Source of the DNA: Sporosarcina sp.
GTDB taxonomy: Bacteria > Bacillota > Bacilli > Bacillales_A > Planococcaceae
Assembly: GCA_029263945.1 (NCBI GenBank)
Contig: JARIDM010000020.1
Coordinates: forward strand, 1-42,694
Direction of reading: 5' to 3'
Length of the DNA: 42,694 nucleotides
The notes under the pieces were generated by a model. It did not search any database, was not told the DNA's origin, and was given only the letters and a program-made list of their open reading frames with translations. Shown here piece by piece: positions 8,430 through 16,131 of this stretch. Position 1 is the stretch's first letter; each line of letters begins with the position of its first letter. The position numbers and the translations under genes were made by a program.

Positions 8430-8891
8430 ATGGAATGGTCTTATAAAAGTTTTGAGACGTTAAGTGGGTCAAATGTTTATGAAATTTTACAACTCCGCGT
8501 CAATGTATTTGTTGTTGAACAAAAATGTGCTTACCAAGAAGTTGACGGTCACGATCATGCTTCTATGCATATTTCATGTCGAGACAGAAAAGGAATTGCG
8601 GCATATGCGCGTCTCTTGCCCGCAGGTGTTAAATATACGGAGCCTTCAATTGGCCGTGTCATTGTAAGAAAAGATTTAAGGGGATCGGGATTAGCTGATA
8701 GATTGATGGAAAATGCATTATCGTATATCCTAAAAGAGTGGGCGCCAAAAGAAGTTAAATTGCAAGCCCAACAACATCTCGAGGGATTTTATAGCCGTCA
8801 CGGTTTTGAAACCACTTCACTTCCGTATGTAGAAGATTTTATCCCCCACGTAGATATGATTTATCGAAATACTATAAATAAGCGTTTTTAA
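8430..8891 (+). CDS. ElaA-type GNAT acetyltransferase
   Basis: The 153-residue product fits the ElaA family: YEILQLRVNVFVVEQKCAYQE near the N-terminus (the R-x-x-V-F-V-V-E-Q-x-C-x-Y signature), DGHDHASMHI, GRVIVRKDLRGSGLADRLM as the acetyl-CoA loop, and LEGFYSRHGF. Natural substrate unknown. RBS AAGGGGCGG. The 3' end of the coding sequence overlaps the -35 box of the sigma-B-like promoter that serves the next gene. Confidence 0.88.
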   Translation: MEWSYKSFETLSGSNVYEILQLRVNVFVVEQKCAYQEVDGHDHASMHISCRDRKGIAAYARLLPAGVKYTEPSIGRVIVRKDLRGSGLADRLMENALSYILKEWAPKEVKLQAQQHLEGFYSRHGFETTSLPYVEDFIPHVDMIYRNTINKRF

Positions 8892-8908
8892 TTGTCCCTA
8901 AGGGGTAT
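8884..8908 (+). promoter_or_regulatory. Sigma-B-type promoter
   Basis: GTTTTT (8884-8889), 13-nt spacer, GGGTAT (8903-8908): a close match to GTTTAA-N13-15-GGGTAT. The -10 element is exact. Transcription would begin at about 8915, at the left edge of the structured element. Confidence 0.7.
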
Positions 8909-8916
8909 ACTGTAGG

Positions 8917-9042
8917 TAGTTCAATTAATTTCATAAACAGCTTATATCACTACTTCGTCACAACATAGGGTCGTTTTGAACGATTCACGAACGATAAATT
9001 GAGTCGTTGTAGCAGAGTAAGGTCATTATGAAATTAACTCAG
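8917..9042 (+). repeat. 126-nt palindromic leader element, copy A
   Basis: It begins TAGTTCAAT and ends AACTCAG. Outer stem 8925-8936 pairs with 9026-9037 (12 bp, TTAATTTCATAA/TTATGAAATTAA); further pairs follow in the same register toward an apical hairpin TCGT/ACGA (8971-8974 with 8987-8990). It aligns with copy B (37420-37545) without gaps, 92 of 126 positions identical, with three pairs changed on both sides. It lies wholly in the leader between the sigma-B-type promoter and the start codon at 9088. Function unknown: structured RNA leader, or mobile palindrome. Confidence 0.85.
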
Positions 9043-9087
9043 ATTTTGGTTTGAAGAATACACTATAAATGAAAAGGAATGATTTGA

Positions 9088-9420
9088 ATGGCTCGTAAAA
9101 AAAATACACTTTTACTCGCAACAATGGCTGCAGGTGCATACGCTTATTTTAGTAAAAAAGAGAATAGGGATAAAGCTCAAGTTGCCTTCAATAATATGAA
9201 GACGAAAGTAGATTCTTTTATCGAGTCACAGAAGGTTCAACGTAACCCGGAATCTAAAGCAGGTCATCCAGATCCTTATGATGCAGAAGACAATCAAATG
9301 GTAAGTGAGGGTGCACAGACAAGCGTTCATTATTATAACCAAGAAGTGCAAGAAGATGAGAAGAATGATTCAGATGGTTTGTATAAGAAAAAAGATGCTG
9401 ATTCAGAACTAGAGAAGTAG
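9088..9420 (+). CDS. Small stress-type protein with N-terminal membrane helix, YtxH-like
   Basis: The 110-residue product begins MARKKNTLLLATMAAGAYAYF, a single short membrane helix, followed by a basic/amphipathic stretch (KKENRDKAQVAFNNMKTKVDSF) and an acidic, disordered tail rich in E, D, K and Q. The N-terminal plan resembles YtxH-domain general-stress proteins, but I cannot assign it firmly. The sigma-B-type promoter and the 126-nt element upstream argue for a role in the general stress response. RBS AAAAGGAATG, weak. No recognisable catalytic motif. Confidence 0.7.
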   Translation: MARKKNTLLLATMAAGAYAYFSKKENRDKAQVAFNNMKTKVDSFIESQKVQRNPESKAGHPDPYDAEDNQMVSEGAQTSVHYYNQEVQEDEKNDSDGLYKKKDADSELEK

Positions 9421-9518
9421 TCTAACTCGTTTCATAGTAATATCTTATTCCGACACGATCTATACGTGTAGTGGGCTTAAGCTGCTGTGGAGTTTGATTG
9501 ACTCACAATAGGTAGACG

Positions 9519-9580
9519 CTCGCTTCGGCTTTGGCTGAAGCGAGTTCAAACTTCAACTGTTTTTATCTCTCGGAAGTTTG
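9519..9580 (+). other. Two adjacent inverted repeats upstream of the AraC-type gene
   Basis: CTCGCTTC (9519-9526) pairs with GAAGCGAG (9537-9544), and CAAACTTC (9547-9554) pairs with GAAGTTTG (9573-9580). Neither is followed by a T-run typical of a terminator. They could end the upstream transcript, structure the leader or bind a regulator. Nothing else was recognised between 9421 and 9615. Confidence 0.5.
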
Positions 9581-9615
9581 AATTTCGACAAACTTAATGG
9601 TAAGAGGTGAACGGA

Positions 9616-10380
9616 ATGGAGCAAGTTGAATTAAGCAGCAATAAACTTTTTATGCCAATCGATAAGTCTGTCGATTTTGTGGACTTCTATAAAAAAGAAG
9701 CGACTTTCTTAGCCGAATTATATGGTTTTGAAAAAAGCAAAGCGCAGCAATCGATTAGAGAAGTTATTCAATCTGTCACGAACTATTCTATTCAAAATGA
9801 AGAGAACCAGCTTAAGTTTTATCTCATTACACTTTCTGGCCTAATTTCCAGACATATGGTACGTCAGCAGTTTCCAGCAGAGACAGCGTTTGGATTTAAT
9901 TCGATTTGTTTGAGCGTGATTGAAGAAAAGTTAAGTATAATCGATGCGAACAATGTCGCAGATGAGCTCATTGAATTATTTTTATACATAAACCAAGAAA
10001 AACAGAAGCCCACTCTTATGCATCATACCGTAAACAAAGTAGTCGCATACATTGACGATGAAATAGAATCACCGATGTCTGTAGAGGGATTAGCACATAC
10101 TTTTGAAATCAGTACAAGTCATTTGTCACGAATCTTTCGTGAGTATGCTGGGATTACACTCGTTGAGTATATCAATATGAAAAAAGTAGAAGAATCACAA
10201 TACTTTTTGCGGTTTACATCAAATAAGATTACGGATATTTCACAGCACTTTAACTTTTGCAATCAAAGCTATTATACCCGTGTTTTTAAGAAATATACGG
10301 GAGAAACACCGAGACGTTTTCGTAACCAAGTAGGCGATAATTATTTTAAATTTACATTTTCTAAAGAAAAAATTGAATAA
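9616..10380 (+). CDS. AraC-family transcriptional regulator
   Basis: The 254-residue product carries a C-terminal double helix-turn-helix (about 150-245): SVEGLAHTFEISTSHLSRIF and the AraC signature region DISQHFNFCNQSYYTRVFKKYTGETPRRFR, which is well conserved. The N-terminal 140 residues are helical, with no recognisable cupin or receiver domain, so the ligand is unknown. The ATG at 9616 is chosen because AGAGGTG (9603-9609) lies 6 nt before it; the in-frame GTG at 9607 would overlap that RBS. No adjacent metabolic operon suggests a target. Confidence 0.85.
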   Translation: MEQVELSSNKLFMPIDKSVDFVDFYKKEATFLAELYGFEKSKAQQSIREVIQSVTNYSIQNEENQLKFYLITLSGLISRHMVRQQFPAETAFGFNSICLSVIEEKLSIIDANNVADELIELFLYINQEKQKPTLMHHTVNKVVAYIDDEIESPMSVEGLAHTFEISTSHLSRIFREYAGITLVEYINMKKVEESQYFLRFTSNKITDISQHFNFCNQSYYTRVFKKYTGETPRRFRNQVGDNYFKFTFSKEKIE

Positions 10381-10393
10381 TTGCAGAGAATAA

Positions 10394-10423
10394 TTGTAAA
10401 ACCAAGTCCTTTTGTTGTATACT
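10394..10423 (+). promoter_or_regulatory. Sigma-A promoter of the yidC-type gene
   Basis: TTGTAA (10394-10399), 18-nt spacer, TATACT (10418-10423), 32 nt before the start codon at 10456. The short leader leaves no room for a MifM-like sensor ORF like the one controlling B. subtilis yqjG. Confidence 0.65.
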
Positions 10424-10455
10424 TTGCAGTAGTTTGAAATAGTGAAGGTGAATCT

Positions 10456-11346
10456 ATGAAGAAGAGATTAAGCTTAGTAACGATATTAATGACAGCAGCT
10501 ATATTCTTAAGTGGTTGTGCTGGTGTCGAGAACCAAGAAGGAAAATTTTACGATTTTCTCGTTAGACCAATGGAATGGCTACTGAATTTCTTTAGTGGTC
10601 AATTTGGCGGTAGTTATGGATGGGCAATCATTGTCATTACTGTACTCATTAGACTTATTTTAATGCCTTTGATGCTTAAAAACTATAAGACGCAACAAGA
10701 TATGAAAGTGAAGATGGACGCACTTCGTCCAGAAATGGAAGACGTCCAGAAGCGAATTAAGGCTGCAAAAGAAACAGACGACAAAGAAGAACAAATGAAG
10801 CTTCAGCAAGAAATGATGGGCTTATATACAAAGCATGGGGTTAATCCGTTAAATATGGGTTGTCTACCACTTGTTCTGCAAATGCCAATTATTATGGGGT
10901 TATATTTTGCAATTCTTTATTCACCAGAAGTAAAGGCAACAAAGTTCCTTTGGTTTGAACTGGGTCAACCGGATATGATCATGATGTTAATTGCGGGTGG
11001 TGTTTATTTCATTCAAGCGCGCGTTTCATTGTGGACAATGCCAGACCAACAAAAGCAACAAATGAAAATGTTCATTTATTTGTCACCTGTTATGATTATG
11101 TTCATATCATTTAAAGCGGTAGCTGCTTTACCACTTTATTGGGCTGTTGGGGGTGCACTACTCGTATTCCAAACTTATTTAGGACGCAAATTGTATTTTA
11201 AGGAAGTGGAACCAGTAGCAGCACCAATAGAAACACCAGCAAAAAACGAGACGACGGATAAAGGTAAGAAGAATTCTAAGTCGGAAATCGTTGAATCAAA
11301 TACACAGAACAACAAGAATAAAGGTTCAAATCCAAAGAAGAAATAG
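10456..11346 (+). CDS. yidC: Membrane protein insertase YidC/Oxa1 family (lipoprotein type)
   Basis: The 296-residue product has a lipoprotein signal peptide with lipobox LSGC (Cys21) and the five-helix YidC2 core of Gram-positive bacteria. The key Arg of the hydrophilic groove is Arg66 in VLIRLILMPL, followed by the cytoplasmic coiled hairpin (about 75-120, rich in K, E, Q and M) and NPLNMGCLPLVLQMPI. The tail (250-296) is strongly basic and Asn/Lys-rich, as expected for ribosome contact. It inserts and folds membrane proteins with or without SecYEG. B. subtilis has two paralogues (SpoIIIJ, YqjG); which one this represents cannot be settled here. Confidence 0.92.
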   Translation: MKKRLSLVTILMTAAIFLSGCAGVENQEGKFYDFLVRPMEWLLNFFSGQFGGSYGWAIIVITVLIRLILMPLMLKNYKTQQDMKVKMDALRPEMEDVQKRIKAAKETDDKEEQMKLQQEMMGLYTKHGVNPLNMGCLPLVLQMPIIMGLYFAILYSPEVKATKFLWFELGQPDMIMMLIAGGVYFIQARVSLWTMPDQQKQQMKMFIYLSPVMIMFISFKAVAALPLYWAVGGALLVFQTYLGRKLYFKEVEPVAAPIETPAKNETTDKGKKNSKSEIVESNTQNNKNKGSNPKKK

Positions 11347-11358
11347 TAGATTGACGAA

Positions 11359-11387
11359 GACCGAAGAATTTTCTTCGGTCTTTTTTT
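11359..11387 (+). terminator. Intrinsic terminator after yidC
   Basis: GACCGAAGAA/TTCTTCGGTC type stem (11359-11380) with TTTTTTT. The T-run is followed at once by GGAGG, the RBS of the next gene. Confidence 0.85.
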
Positions 11388-11400
11388 GGAGGTTATAAAA

Positions 11401-11649
11401 GTGAATGTTAAATGGTTTTTGGGTATAGGGATTGCGATTGGAATTGTTGCCGCCGCTTATTCGGTGATGCAAAGTAATTTCAATTTTGTTATGCTTTCCG
11501 TCATTGGTGTATTTATTTTTACGAATGGTCTCCGCGCAGTTGCTTTTCGTGAGCGAGGGATGATGAGAGAAGCTAAAATCATGTTCGTCGTATCTCTTTT
11601 CTGTATACTCGCTTTTATTGTCTTATTATTTCTATTAATCATGACTTGA
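11401..11649 (+). CDS. Small three-helix membrane protein, unknown function
   Basis: The 82-residue product is mostly three membrane helices: WFLGIGIAIGIVAAAYSV, then about 25-45 ending in FTNGLRAV, then about 58-80. A basic loop (AFRERGMMREAK) joins helices 2 and 3. I do not recognise the family. The GTG at 11401 is chosen because GGAGG (11388-11392) stands 8 nt before it; the longer reading from TTG 11386 would begin inside that RBS. It has no promoter of its own between the yidC terminator and the RBS, so it may depend on read-through from yidC. Confidence 0.65.
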   Translation: MNVKWFLGIGIAIGIVAAAYSVMQSNFNFVMLSVIGVFIFTNGLRAVAFRERGMMREAKIMFVVSLFCILAFIVLLFLLIMT

Positions 11650-11756
11650 CTAAAGGGGTTAATGATTGAACTCATTCCTTTTATCAAAGCGATAAAGCGA
11701 CTAGAAAGAAAAATAGTGATAAAATAAGAAGATGCTGGGAAAAGGAAGGCTGCAAA

Positions 11757-12632
11757 ATGAAAAAAAATAAACGTTATGGTTTTCAATCTGCCAAAAAGAA
11801 AAAGAAAAAGAGAAAGATTGTATATGTTAGTCTCACCGTTATTTTGGGTTTACTATTGGTCGTTTCAGTCGTATGGATTGGTATGAATGAATGGAATATC
11901 AAGCAAAGTTATCAGCAAATCCAAAACGCAATGGGGTTAACGGCGGACGATGAAGATCAGTCCTTAGCGCCTATTGAAGAAATCCCTACTCCTCACGAAG
12001 AAATTGTTGAACCTAAGCCAATGCCAGAATCTGCGCCTGAATCGAAGCCGATAAAGCCAGAGACAACAGAAGATTTTGTAAGCTATGTGGAAGGACAAGA
12101 ATTACCTACAGAACCAACGTATATAAAAGGAATGCTCATTGCGAGTAAAAAGTATCCACTCCCAAGTACTTTCGCGCCAGGAGAAAGTAAAGATGCGCGC
12201 GTTGCTTTTGATAAAATGGCGGCAGCAGCATTGTTGGACGACTTTCGTTTAACAGCCTTTAGTACATATCGTTCATTTGAATATCAAACAGACTTATATC
12301 AACGTTATGTGGAACGAGACGGGATTGAGGAAGCGGACCGTTACAGTGCACGTCCTGGCTATTCTGAACATCAGACGGGCTTAGCCTTTGACATCGGGGA
12401 AGTAGATAAGCAAGAAGACTGGGCAACCTCAAGATTTGGCGAAACAGATGCAGGTCGATGGATCGCTGAAAATGCACACAAGTATGGATTTATTATGCGT
12501 TATCCTGATGGTAAAGAACCGATTACAGGTTATATGTATGAGTCCTGGCATTTTCGGTATGTTGGGCAAGAAATTGCCACCGAAATATATAAGGACAAAA
12601 GTACACTAGAAGAATATTTAGGTGTGAAATAA
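11757..12632 (+). CDS. D-alanyl-D-alanine carboxypeptidase, VanY/M15B family
   Basis: The 291-residue product has a very basic N-terminus, one membrane anchor (about 22-42), a Pro/Glu-rich stalk (about 65-105) and an extracellular M15B peptidase domain (about 125-285). Zn-binding and catalytic motifs are present: SEHQTGLAFD with His205 and Asp212, and SWHFRYVG with His265. It trims the terminal D-Ala from peptidoglycan stem peptides, as B. subtilis YodJ-type enzymes do. It is not in a vancomycin cluster, so a housekeeping wall role is likely. RBS AAAGGAAGG; the gene is closed by the terminator at 12638. Confidence 0.88.
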   Translation: MKKNKRYGFQSAKKKKKKRKIVYVSLTVILGLLLVVSVVWIGMNEWNIKQSYQQIQNAMGLTADDEDQSLAPIEEIPTPHEEIVEPKPMPESAPESKPIKPETTEDFVSYVEGQELPTEPTYIKGMLIASKKYPLPSTFAPGESKDARVAFDKMAAAALLDDFRLTAFSTYRSFEYQTDLYQRYVERDGIEEADRYSARPGYSEHQTGLAFDIGEVDKQEDWATSRFGETDAGRWIAENAHKYGFIMRYPDGKEPITGYMYESWHFRYVGQEIATEIYKDKSTLEEYLGVK

Positions 12633-12637
12633 CGCCA

Positions 12638-12668
12638 AAAGGACACTCAATCGTAGAGTGTCCTTTTT
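12638..12668. terminator. Bidirectional terminator between vanY-type gene and cls
   Basis: AAAAGGACACTC pairs with GAGTGTCCTTTT around a 7-nt loop, with A and T runs on both sides, between converging genes. Confidence 0.85.
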
Positions 12669-12683
12669 GATATAGAAAGAATA

Positions 12684-14135
12684 TTATAAAATAGGAGAAA
12701 TAAGATTGGCGATCGACTCTTTTAATTTAATAACTGTCGAGCGATTCTCATACATCTCACGCGTTAATTCTGATGATAGTAAAATATCTTGTTCGAAAAG
12801 TTCCGCGAGTTTGTGAGATGTATCTTGGTCATAGATAAATGCATTCACTTCAAAATTTAACTTAAAGCTACGCACATCGATATTGGCAGTTCCGACTGTA
12901 GAAACCTCGTCATCGATAACGATTTGTTTCGTATGAAGGAAGCCGTTTTCATAAATAAAAATTTTAGCGCCCGCCTTAAGTAATGAACCAACGTTTGCAT
13001 AAGTTGCCCAGTAAACAAAGATGTGGTCAGGTTTGTTGGGAATCATAATTCTGACATCAACGCCTGACAAACAAGCAATGCGCAAAGCATCTAAAAAGCT
13101 AATGTCAGGAATAAAGTAAGGTGTTTGAATGTAAATATACTTTTTGGCAGTGAAAATCATTTTTAAATAACCATCTTTAATTTGTTCCCATTCAGCATCT
13201 GGTCCACTAGAAACAATTTGTACACTGACATTTCCCTTGCGTGGAATAATTGGGAAAAACTTCTCTGAGTATTCGATATCCATATTTCCAGAAGCTTGGT
13301 TCCAATCTAGTATAAACCTGGATTGGATCGGATGAACTGCACTTCCTTCAATCCGTAGATGTGTATCACGCCAATAACCAAATCTTTTCTTCAGTCCTAA
13401 ATATTCATCCCCGACGTTAAATCCACCAATATAACCAATACGACCATCCACAACGACAATCTTTCGGTGATTACGATAATTTAGTCGTGGGTTAATGAGC
13501 GGCAGAACCGAAGGAAAGAAAGCCTCGACCTGTCCACCGTGTTTGATAAGCTCACGAAACTGTCGTTTGTAAAGACCTCTGGAACCCATGTCATCGTAAA
13601 GCACGCGAACTTGAACCCCTTGTTTTGCTTTTCTAATGAGTATATCAAGTATCCGCGTACCAAGATTATCGAGTTTGAAAATATAATATTGGAAATGAAT
13701 ATGTTCTTTTGCCATTTCCAAGTCTTTAATAAGTGACTCGAATTTTGCATGTCCGTCGTTGAAAATTTCTAGGTTATTGTCTTGCGTTAAGACCGCCTGA
13801 TTATTTCGTAAGTGTAAATAAATCATGTCCTTATGTTTTTCAGTTTCCGCTAATCGGTATTCAAGTGTGTTTTCTTCGATGGCCGTCATTTGATAATCGA
13901 TTAGTTGGTCAATCCCGATTTTTGCTTTTCTTTCCCAACGAAAGAGATGTCTCTTTCTTAACTTTCTCCCCAATAGTAAATAAATAATAAATCCGAAGAC
14001 AGGAATAAAGAATAAAACCATAAGCCAAGCCCATGTAGACGTTGCATCTCGTCGTTCGAGAAAGATTAATGCAATTGCGAGGAAAATGTTTAAAATAAGT
14101 GTAATTGTAGCAATTACGCTAATTAAGCTTGTCAT
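12684..14135 (-). CDS. cls: Cardiolipin synthase
   Basis: The 483-residue product has two N-terminal membrane helices (about 1-28 and 34-56) and two phospholipase-D domains, each with an intact HxKxxxxD motif: His223/Lys225/Asp230 in NHRKIVVVD and His401/Lys403/Asp408 in HTKQIVIDD. It joins two phosphatidylglycerol molecules to cardiolipin at the cytoplasmic membrane. Length and order match ClsA-type enzymes of bacilli. The ATG at 14135 follows AGGAGGCG on the minus strand. It is a one-gene unit converging with the carboxypeptidase gene. Confidence 0.94.
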   Translation of the reverse strand: MTSLISVIATITLILNIFLAIALIFLERRDATSTWAWLMVLFFIPVFGFIIYLLLGRKLRKRHLFRWERKAKIGIDQLIDYQMTAIEENTLEYRLAETEKHKDMIYLHLRNNQAVLTQDNNLEIFNDGHAKFESLIKDLEMAKEHIHFQYYIFKLDNLGTRILDILIRKAKQGVQVRVLYDDMGSRGLYKRQFRELIKHGGQVEAFFPSVLPLINPRLNYRNHRKIVVVDGRIGYIGGFNVGDEYLGLKKRFGYWRDTHLRIEGSAVHPIQSRFILDWNQASGNMDIEYSEKFFPIIPRKGNVSVQIVSSGPDAEWEQIKDGYLKMIFTAKKYIYIQTPYFIPDISFLDALRIACLSGVDVRIMIPNKPDHIFVYWATYANVGSLLKAGAKIFIYENGFLHTKQIVIDDEVSTVGTANIDVRSFKLNFEVNAFIYDQDTSHKLAELFEQDILLSSELTREMYENRSTVIKLKESIANLISPIL

Positions 14136-14313
14136 ATGCGCCTCCTAGAAGTAATCGTTGCTTACTCTACAGTATAGCGGATTATCGTATGGAAGATGAA
14201 GGAAAGTACTAAATTCTATTCTTTTTTTCTATAAAACTGAATACCTACTTTACTGATAGGTTTTACTGTGTTAAAGTATATTTAATCTAATTATCATATG
14301 AGGGGGAACTTGT

Positions 14314-15702
14314 TTGGATACTTTCTTTTTGTTATTGAATATTGCAGGCTTACTTTTGCTCGTTGGTTTACTCTATGCCATGCATAGAAAAGGCGTTTCT
14401 TTTTCTAAAAGAGTGTTTACAGGATTAGGGCTTGGTATTATTTTGGGTTTGGTTTTACATTTTTCTTATGGAGCAGATTCAGCTGTGCTAGCAGCATCGA
14501 TGCCTTGGTTCAATCTCATAGGAATTGGTTATGTGAAACTATTACAGATGATCGTCATGCCACTTGTGTTCATTTCAATACTAGCTGCTTTTACGAAAGT
14601 AACGATCGGCAAGAACTTTGGTAAAATGGCAGGATCGATTTTAGGGATATTAATCGGGACGACGGCGATTGCTGCTGTGATTGGTATTTCTGTAACGTTG
14701 TTATTTGGACTTGATGCCTCTACGATTGTTCAAGGAGAAGCAGAGCTAACGAGGGGTCTTTCCATTGAGGAAAGCTCTGCGGCAGTTGCAGATCGCGCCT
14801 TACCAGATCAGTTGCTAGAATTACTTCCTGCGAATCCATTTTTGGACTTTACAGGGGCACGGCCTACATCGACGATTGGTGTCGTCATTTTTGCCGCATT
14901 TTTAGGCTTTGCCTATGTAGCAATCTCGCGACGTGAACCCGAAAATGCAGCAACTGTAAAAAAAGGAATTGATGCAATCTATTCCTTAATCATGGGCATT
15001 GTTAGAATTGTCCTACGTTTAACGCCGTATGGGATTTTAGCAATTATTGCACGTACGGTGGCAACGTCCGATTTTGGGGCCATTTATAGTTTAGGGAAGT
15101 TTGTGCTCGCTTCATACATTGCGCTTGCTGTAATGTTTGGGATTCATTTAATCATCTTAACGATCTCAGGTCTAAATCCGGTGACTTATGTGAAAAAAGC
15201 TGGAGACGCATTACTTTTTGCTTTTACATCAAGATCGAGTGCAGGTACTTTGCCGCTTAATATAAACACCCAAACAAACCGATTAGGTGTGCCAGATGGG
15301 ATTGCGAACTTTGCGGGTTCCTTTGGGTTATCCATTGGACAAAATGGTTGTGCAGGTATTTATCCTGCAATGCTTGCGGTAATGATTGCGCCATCAGTGG
15401 GTCAGCCTATTGATGCGCAGTTCATTTTAACGCTCGTTGTAATTGTTGCGATTAGTTCCTTTGGGGTTGCGGGTGTTGGTGGAGGCGCAACATTTGCTGC
15501 GATTCTCGTGCTTTCTGCATTGAATTTACCCATTGCACTAGCGGGTCTTTTAATCTCTGTGGAACCATTGATAGACATGGGCAGAACAGCGGTCAATGTG
15601 AGTGGCTCAATGACTGCCGGTGTGACTACGGCTCGCTTGTCTGGCGAATTAGATGTAGCAATGTATAATGACGACGTAACAGAACAAACAGTAGAGGCTT
15701 AA
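14314..15702 (+). CDS. tcyP: L-cystine symporter TcyP (DAACS family)
   Basis: The 462-residue sodium/dicarboxylate-type symporter matches B. subtilis TcyP closely over its whole length: LLQMIVMPLVFISILAAFTK, PANPFLDFTGARPTSTI, FAFTSRSSAGTLPLNI, NFAGSFGLSIGQNGCAGIYP and LISVEPLIDMGRTAVNVSGS. It imports L-cystine as a sulfur source. The TTG at 14314 stands 7 nt after GAGGGGG. An inverted repeat ACCTA-N9-TAGGT (14243-14261) lies upstream; tcyP is a CymR target in B. subtilis, but I cannot show that this is a CymR site. Confidence 0.92.
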   Translation: MDTFFLLLNIAGLLLLVGLLYAMHRKGVSFSKRVFTGLGLGIILGLVLHFSYGADSAVLAASMPWFNLIGIGYVKLLQMIVMPLVFISILAAFTKVTIGKNFGKMAGSILGILIGTTAIAAVIGISVTLLFGLDASTIVQGEAELTRGLSIEESSAAVADRALPDQLLELLPANPFLDFTGARPTSTIGVVIFAAFLGFAYVAISRREPENAATVKKGIDAIYSLIMGIVRIVLRLTPYGILAIIARTVATSDFGAIYSLGKFVLASYIALAVMFGIHLIILTISGLNPVTYVKKAGDALLFAFTSRSSAGTLPLNINTQTNRLGVPDGIANFAGSFGLSIGQNGCAGIYPAMLAVMIAPSVGQPIDAQFILTLVVIVAISSFGVAGVGGGATFAAILVLSALNLPIALAGLLISVEPLIDMGRTAVNVSGSMTAGVTTARLSGELDVAMYNDDVTEQTVEA

Positions 15703-15720
15703 GAATTCTTAACTTTAAAA

Positions 15721-16020
15721 TGAGGTTGGGACAAAAGGGGAAATAACGAAGTAATCAATGTGAAACCGCGTGAAACCAAGGTTCTTGTACTTGGCTTCAC
15801 GCGGTTTTTGCATCTCGCGCTTCTTGAAAAGAATCAAAAGTTCAAGAGAAAACGCAACCAGCTAGGTTATAGGCTTCGTTTCGCCGATAAGTATGCGAAA
15901 AGTGCTGATAACCTTCGAAAAAGTGCCGATCACGACTTGAAAACCGCTGATAACACAAATGAAACCGTGTGAAACCAAGGATCTTGTTACTTGTCTTCAC
16001 GTGGGTTGGTTTTTGTCCTA
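15721..16020 (+). repeat. Composite intergenic repeat: two hairpins around four 21-nt repeats
   Basis: The element is bounded by GGACAAAA (15729-15736) and its complement TTTTGTCC (16011-16018). Inside are two related hairpins: 15763-15780 with 15790-15807, and 15962-15979 with 15990-16007, the first followed by TTTTTG and able to end tcyP transcripts. Between them, four 21-nt degenerate direct repeats begin GCYGATMA (15883-15966). The 70-codon reading frame across it (15760-15972, repeats of the type K-x-A-D-N) is probably a by-product of the repeats. It covers nearly all of the 429-base stretch without a gene. Confidence 0.75.
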
Positions 16021-16041
16021 GTCACATTTTTTAAAAAGTAA

Positions 16042-16104
16042 TTGACAATTGAGAATGAGAACCGTTATCATTACATAGAACACTGAGACTGAAAATCATT
16101 CTCA
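16042..16104 (+). promoter_or_regulatory. Fur-controlled promoter of the haem uptake operon
   Basis: Promoter: TTGACA (16042-16047), 17-nt spacer, TTATCA (16065-16070). A Fur-like sequence TGAGAATGAGAACCGTTATCA (16050-16070; one base over the usual 19-bp core) covers the promoter. A second site, TGAAAATCATTCTCA (16090-16104), is a 7-1-7 Fur box close to TGATAATNATTATCA. Iron-dependent repression is inferred. Confidence 0.8.
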
Positions 16105-16131
16105 ATTAAAAAGTAAGTGGAGGGATAGAGA

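Noticed and set aside
10381-10455. Search for a MifM-type sensor peptide before yidC
   Set aside because: Only 75 nt are available and no small ORF with an RBS is present.
14243-14261. Inverted repeat ACCTA-N9-TAGGT upstream of tcyP as a CymR site or sulfur riboswitch
   Set aside because: Short, and neither a CymR motif nor a SAM-riboswitch core could be demonstrated.
15760-15972. 70-codon ORF with K-S-A-D-N heptad repeats
   Set aside because: It lies entirely in the composite repeat, starts inside a hairpin arm, has no RBS, and its periodicity follows from the 21-nt DNA repeats.
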